The notes under the pieces: generated by a model | The model's database searches: none | The model's input: only the letters and a program-made list of their open reading frames with translations | What the model was told of the DNA's origin: nothing | In this document: positions 58,930 through 64,000 of the stretch, one piece after another | How the letters are laid out: each line of letters opens with the position of its first letter | Position numbering within the stretch: position 1 is the stretch's first letter | Source: Limnoperna fortunei | Taxonomy: Eukaryota > Mollusca > Bivalvia > Mytilida > Modiolidae | Reading direction: 5' to 3' | Assembly (NCBI GenBank): GCA_944474755.1 | Contig: OX104111.1 | Span: 95,584,805 to 95,648,804 of the forward strand | Length of the DNA stretch: 64,000 bases | Made by a program: the position numbers and the translations under genes

Positions 58930-59893
58930 AACAACTTTTATCACTTATACAGTGCATTGCAGGTAACCTTCCAAGTCAATGGCGTGTGTATTTCATATGT
59001 TAGCTATTGAAAACTCATCGTTATAAAAATATTTTTTTTATTGTAACCTTCTAATCAGTACAAATCAGGAAGAATACCCAAGTCTTTGATTTCTATTTCT
59101 TTTTTTTTCAACATGTGTAAAAATGTAAAAAAAAGACCCATGAAGATGATGCTTATCAATTGAAAATGTGAGGTTTTATGTTATATGTTTGAATGTTTGA
59201 ATGATATTTACAGCAATATTTCAGTATGTCTTGGTTTCCAGATGTTTTATGCCGCGAAAGGCGAAGTACCCGGAGAAATTGGAGTCGAGTACACCCTGCC
59301 CGCAATAAGATTCGAACACGCAACCTCAATGTTGACAGATCAGGTGATCAATAGTAGATAAACTACATTAACCACCCGGCCACTTAGGACCCTGTTTTAT
59401 GTTTAACTAGCAAAGACATCAAACAAAACATGCCTACGTTTACTTTAAGAAAGCTAATTTTATATGTTGTGACGTATTGTAAAAACACAAACAGTAAAAA
59501 ATGACTTATAATAAATGGTAGAAATTTAAAAAATTAATTTTATTCGCAATTTGTGTTGAAAGTTACGCATCTTTGCCCTTTGATACTTCACATGGAAACG
59601 TCAGACAGACATATTTAGAGATAAAGAATGTCTTAATTATTTTCTAAAAGGTCCAACTTTATTTTACATGTATTTATAGTTGTTTTGAATAAAGTTGTTC
59701 CCGTTCAGTCATTTTCGTTTTGTTATTTTTAATAATTTGGAAATGCTATGTATGTATACTATATTTCACAATTTATTTCATAAATATTTTGTAGTAAAAC
59801 TTTCTTATCACAGTATTATTATGACCTTGTTAAAACTGGTAGAAAATAACCAGATGACAAATATTTATTACGGGAGAAAAAAGGTTATAATTG
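58930..59893 (+). pseudogene. Copy A: broken duplicate of esterase exon 7-intron 8 region
   Basis: 58938-58978 matches the end of exon 7 (CACTTATACA.TGCAT.. GGT.ACCTTCC). About 59556-59621 matches exon 8 (TTTGATACTTCACATGGAAA, CGTCAGACAG) but has lost the acceptor region, and its donor reads GAG|ATAAAG. 59840-59890 matches intron 8 (AAATAACCAGATGACA). A minus-strand SINE sits inside. It cannot be spliced. Confidence 0.85.
59208..59393 (-). mobile_element. SINE family A, minus strand, inside copy A
   Basis: On the minus strand: GGTCCTAAGTGGCCGGGTGG head, CTACTATTGATCACCTGATC, TGTCAACATTGAGGTTGCGT with GTTCGAATCTTATTGC, then TCCGGGTACTTCGCC. It is absent from the parent and copy B at this place. 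Confidence 0.82.
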
Positions 59894-60432
59894 ACCATAG
59901 ATCATGTTACTCTCCGTAATCGACTTAAGCACGAGTTTGGTATTATGGATGCTCTGCTAAAATGGATGAAGTCATACCTCAGTGATCGGTACCAAACGGT
60001 TTGTATAGACGGCCAATTGTCGGAGGCTGTTCTCATGACCTACAATGTACCTCAGGGATCAGTGTTAGGCCCAAAAAACTATATTATGTACACAAGCCTG
60101 TAGGTTCTAGAAATTTTGGGGCGTGCAAGATGAATATGGAAAGCCATGTTAACTCTGTGTGTCGATCCAGCTATGCTAAATTACGACAGATTAGCCACAT
60201 AATACAATGTACAACATGTAATGCTTCAAAATCTCTGGTCAACAGTCTTTTTACATCTCGACTAGACTACTGTAATTCTCTGCTATATGGACTACCTAAA
60301 ACCACTCTAAACAAGCTTCAGACCGTTCAAAACACAGCAGCGCTTATAATTGTAAAAGTTTCTCGCTCCCGTCATATCATTCCGATTTTGAAAGAGCTGC
60401 ATTGGTTACCGAAAGACAGTAGAATCAAGTAA
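59892..60432 (+). pseudogene. Non-LTR retrotransposon RT fragment, internally deleted
   Basis: 59892-60100 encodes DHVTLRNRLKHEFGI, LLKWMKSYLSDRYQTVCIDG and YNVPQGSVLGP, the RT palm blocks. A shift to another frame at about 60080-60110 gives MNMESHVNSVCRSSYAKLRQ, then SLVNSLFTSRLDYCNSLLYG, NKLQTVQNTAALI and LKELHWLP, the usual C-terminal region. The YADD box between these is deleted. The fragment ends at the exact point where duplicate copy B begins. Confidence 0.88.
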
Positions 60433-60976
60433 CTTCAACTTACATTGGCCAGAGCAGAAATTTTGAAACAACTTATAAGGAATTTAAGCAAAAACGACAA
60501 AAAGTTGATTAAATCTGTTTTTTGTCTCGCTAGGGGCAATTGAATGACATATTCAAACTTACGGCTGAGTAATTGATTTTAAGACATAAACACTTTCTAA
60601 GCTTTAAAAGTTTAAACGCCTTGGAACTACAAACTTGATTGACACCGAACTATACACGATTACACAGAATTTGTACATTTTTTGTCGTTGTTCCAAAATA
60701 TAGGACAGCTGCCAAGCGCCAGTTTATTAATGACCAAGGATACAAATCGTTAAAGTTTGTATTTTTGAATCACAAATTATGATAGTCATAGTCACAGGTT
60801 AACATACATGTAGTACTAACTTTGTACATGTATAGTATACCAGTAAACAATTATAAAAAAAATCTAAGCTTTATTGAAAAGATCCTTTAATAAATTATAG
60901 AGATATTTGTATTTAGAAAGGATTATTTTAAGCTTACCATTGGTACTCTTATGTACTACTTAAAATGATCAATTCT

Positions 60977-61204
60977 GCTAGGGCTTTTGTGTCCGAGTGG
61001 TGAGGATAGTTAGTATATCTACTATTTGATAACGTGCATGTCAACACTGAGGTTACGGGTTCAAGTCTCACTGCACGTTGCAATAGTCACTGCCCATTGC
61101 CTGCTTTCCTACCGAAATTCGATGTTTTCTCCTAGTACTTCGGCTTTCTCCACCAATAAAACTAGAAAATTTGCTAAAAGTGTCGTTTAACAAGCAAACA
61201 ATTC
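60977..61204 (+). mobile_element. SINE family A in copy B
   Basis: GGGCTTTTGTGTCCGAGTGG, TGTCAACACTGAGGTTACGG, GTTCAAGTCTCACTGC and AGTACTTCGGCTTTCTCCAC. Orthologous in position to 49456, but it keeps a central block that the 49456 copy has lost. Confidence 0.85.
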
Positions 61205-61705
61205 AGTTAAGTCTATTGTGATTGACATTAAATTAAATACGTATATGTTTGTAGTCAAGTCCTAGGATGTCTCCACAATTCACACCTGTTATTGATGGAT
61301 ATTTCTTACCAAAGCCTCCAAAAGAATTGTTAATGGAAGGTGATTTCCAAGTTGACAATGTCATGACGGGAGCAACTAGAGACGAAGGACTTGTTGCAGG
61401 TTTGACGTGTTCGTAAAATTTTTTAATATTTCCGATATCTAACAAATAGTTAAAATAAACAAAATTTTCCGACAACGAGTAAATTTAATGGTGGATTTAA
61501 CATTTACCTTATATATGAGAAGTACTTTTTAACGCCACATCATCACAATGTACTTATTTACAAACCCTCGGAATAGTAAACTAGTAAAACCAATAATAAA
61601 TGTGACAAACAAACAAAGTCAGTTTACAACAACTGTTAACTGTTCATTATAAATAGTGATCAACCATTTTATCCCCCGACAATGGCCGATTTAAGGTTGA
61701 AAAGG

Positions 61706-61795
61706 GCAAAAATACCGATGAGTGCGTTTGAGTTCATTTATTCTCGATCTTCTCGAGTATAAATGAACTCAAGCGCACTCATCGGTATTTTTTGC
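61706..61795. repeat. 90 bp near-perfect hairpin in copy B
   Basis: The left arm GCAAAAATACCGATGAGTGC, GTTTGAGTTCATTTAT, pairs with the right arm ATAAATGAACTCAAGCGCAC, TCATCGGTATTTTTTGC. The loop is at TCTCGATCTTCTCGA. The parent copy (about 50125-50200) keeps only the right arm. Confidence 0.9.
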
Positions 61796-62100
61796 TTCAT
61801 CAAGTCAAAACACCAGAAACAAGAACATTATTATGGTAGCATAACTACTATATGTAATGTCCTCGTTTTGGGCGTTTTGTAGTATTTCGTTTATAAAACC
61901 ATGAAGAATCTATTGTACATCCGATGTGAAAGTTGTTGGTATACGGAAAAAATATGTGCTTTTTATGCTCTTTTGGGAAAGCCTCTGTGACTTGGGCTCC
62001 ACTCGCGGAAGAACACAATATTTCCATCAGTCGTTGAAAATCATCCGGTCTTTCTAAAACACGTATGTAAGGACCTATGAACCTTTCATAAAATAAGGGT

Positions 62101-62300
62101 CTGTTTGATTGATTGATTAACATCTACTAAATAGGCGTTTTGCATGCCATACTTCAAACACTTTATATCCACTGTTGTCCGCTGTCAGACTTACCGTATT
62201 AAAACCTGACAACCCCCTTCCACAAGCAGATGGCCTCCCGTATCCGCTACTTGCGGACGCGGTGGGAACCCTCAAAGTATCTTGCAAAAGTCAAGCTCTT
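62101..62300 (-). mobile_element. Dispersed repeat family B in copy B, minus strand
   Basis: The duplicated counterpart of 50467-50672 with the same blocks (ACTTACCGTATTAAAACCTG, CTTGCGGACGCGGTGGGAAC). Confidence 0.65.
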
Positions 62301-62314
62301 AATGTTCTTAATTT

Positions 62315-62515
62315 CTACTAATCGATTATTGATCGTCAGAGTGTTAAAACTGAGGTATTGAGTTCGAGTCTGACTTCGAAGAAAGTGTACACTACAACTT
62401 TAACAAATCGGAATTTTTTCTGTTTTTCTGACGAAGGTAGAAGGTTCTCACAGGGTACTACAGTTCCTCCCCCATAATAACTTCACGTCGTGCTATGGCT
62501 AGAAAATTGCAAAAA
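62315..62515 (+). mobile_element. Diverged SINE in copy B
   Basis: Counterpart of 50690-50888: CTACTAATCGATTATTGATC, ACTGAGGTATTGAGTTCGAG, GTGCTATGGCTAGAAAATTG. Confidence 0.65.
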
Positions 62516-64000
62516 AAGTTAAATTATTCGTGTATATTCGACTTGAAATTTGTTAATGTTTGTATTTCTATATTCTTTATCTTTAAATTTTCAGCAAACG
62601 CTCTGATAGTCTCCTATGCAGATGATACGCATGGGTTGAACCGACTTCTAACACTTATACATTGCATTACAGGTGACCTTCCGAGCCTACCAGGATTGTA
62701 GGTAAAATGACGTGAATATGTCATATGTTAGCTATTAAAAATTCATTTTTATCAAATATTTAGTTTTTTTTAAGAAACGACATTTGTCATTTATTTTTTT
62801 CTTATTTTCACATACTACACAGTACAAATCAGACAGAATACTGAGACCTTTTTACTTGAAACAGCTTAAAGATTGCTGAATACAGCCATATGGAAAATCG
62901 ATATGTATCAAAATAAAAAAAAACAAATGTCAAACTGTTGATCAACTGTGGAAAATAATTGATTTGAATTTGCACCTTTTTGAAACTACATAAAGAGCAC
63001 AAGTTCGACCAAATGCGGTAAGCAGATTTCACTTGTCATGCGAAACACAAGTTCCATGCAAAAACTTCCATTTCACGTTTATTTTAAGCATTTTTTATCG
63101 GACATTAACATTTAATGTCGAAGTGAAATGCGAGCATTTCACATACAATCGAAAAATGTAAATGACTGATGAAATGATTTATTTAAAGGTGAAATTTGAG
63201 TTTTTATGTTATAGAACTAACAAAAACATAAACAAACATGCTGCCTTTTCTTTTAAAAAAGTTAATTTTATTGTAATATATTGTAAACAAGCATAATTAG
63301 CTTCATGTTATGTCATAGTAACTCTGTCAAAGTAACACTTAGTAGACAAAACATGACTGATAATAAATGGTAGAATTTATAAAATTTTAAATTTATTCGC
63401 AATTTGTAGATACTGTGTTAGAAGCTTACACATCTTGGCCTTTTGATACTTCAAATAAAAACGTCAGACAGATATTTGCAGAGGTAAATCGGGTGTTTAT
63501 TTCCTTAAATCCAACTTTATCATATCATGTATTAGTTGTGGCGTTTTAACCGTTCATAAATTTGCCATTTGTAATTTTAGCTCTGAAATGCTTTGTCTCA
63601 ACTCTATTCTTGAATTTATTTAATTGGTTGGAGTATTTGTGTGTTCGAAATAAATATGTTTATTATGACCTCGTTAAAATATAGGAAAATAACCAGATGA
63701 CCAATATTCAATACTAGATTAAAAAAGATGATAATGATAACAACATCAATCAAGCAGAAAAAAAGCACTAAAATCAAAGAACATCATATACCAACTATAA
63801 CGGAGGAGCTCTCGGATGTTCTGGAAGAGTAAGGAGTTTCGACTCCACGAAATATTAACTGATAATATAATTTCGCGTAAAAACGGCGATATTTGTGGAA
63901 CGATTTTTACAATTGTTTTGTGTTTTATTTACATAAAAATGATAGTTTGTCGATCCGATACTTAATAAGCTTACTGGTTGGTAAATTCTTTAGACTTTTA

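Larger units (their letters stand above)
60433..63950 (+). pseudogene. Copy B: tandem duplicate of esterase intron 5-intron 8
   Basis: Collinear with 48900-52300. Exon 6' (61255-61399) is open, same length, and keeps the acid in GATRDEG. Exon 7' (62595-62701) is one base shorter than its parent, and its last in-frame codon becomes TAG at 62699-62701. Exon 8' (63410-63483) is open with intact splice sites. Homology fades at the window edge, about 20-50 bp before exon 9' is expected, so more of the copy may follow outside. As read, it cannot give a full esterase. Confidence 0.88.

Noticed and set aside
61848..62123. 91-codon minus-strand ORF in copy B
   Set aside because: It runs through a non-coding intron segment and the dispersed family B tail. 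The parent at 50240-50500 has no matching open frame.
58930..63483. Duplicated exons 6'-8' as alternative exons of the esterase
   Set aside because: They lie downstream of the terminal exon with its stop codon, and exon 7' carries a stop, so they cannot replace exons 6-8 in the normal transcript.

Overview
The window reads as AT-rich metazoan nuclear DNA. Its genes are split by long introns with GT/AG boundaries, satellite arrays are extensive, tRNA-headed SINEs are dense, and it carries LINE, Tigger/pogo and foldback-element debris. The SINE family and the 'TATACCCCGC...GTCTGTCTG' and 'GTCCGTCCG...TGACCTTGACC' dispersed repeats resemble repeats familiar from bivalve molluscs, so a bivalve (possibly mussel-like) is my best inference. 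No organism name can be proved from the sequence.

Layout. Positions 21-3051 are a minisatellite of about 52 bp units. A foldback element follows (3410-3527), then a single recognisable terminal exon of a NADAR-domain gene (5654-5863), then repeat-rich DNA with another TIR element (10976-11384). Positions 11718-15775 are a 25 bp minisatellite that stays open in all three minus-strand frames and creates long spurious ORFs. A decayed LINE (16215-17130) and a degenerate 55-60 bp repeat field (18060-19070) come next.

The main gene runs from 19810 to 54134 on the plus strand. Eleven exons join without a break in phase to give a 620-residue type-B carboxylesterase/cholinesterase-fold protein. It has a signal peptide, an intact Ser214-Glu342-His452 triad, and one C-terminal membrane segment with a 23-residue tail. 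Intron 1 (13.8 kb) hosts an apparently complete DNA transposon (28241-33165): near-perfect 27 bp terminal inverted repeats bracket a minus-strand, two-exon gene for an 882-residue DDE/D-like protein of a family I cannot name.

Downstream of the esterase there is a foldback element, a Tigger/pogo fragment, and two partial tandem copies of the esterase exon 6-8 region. Copy A (about 58930-59893) is dead. Copy B (60433 to at least 63950) keeps good exons 6 and 8, but its exon 7 has a one-base loss that makes a stop at the splice site. A LINE fragment lies exactly between the copies. The window ends about 20-50 bp before exon 9 of copy B would be expected.

The esterase is predicted to act at the cell surface or in the secretory pathway. 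The transposon gene is independent of it. Most of the remaining sequence is intron or intergenic DNA in which I see only repeats.
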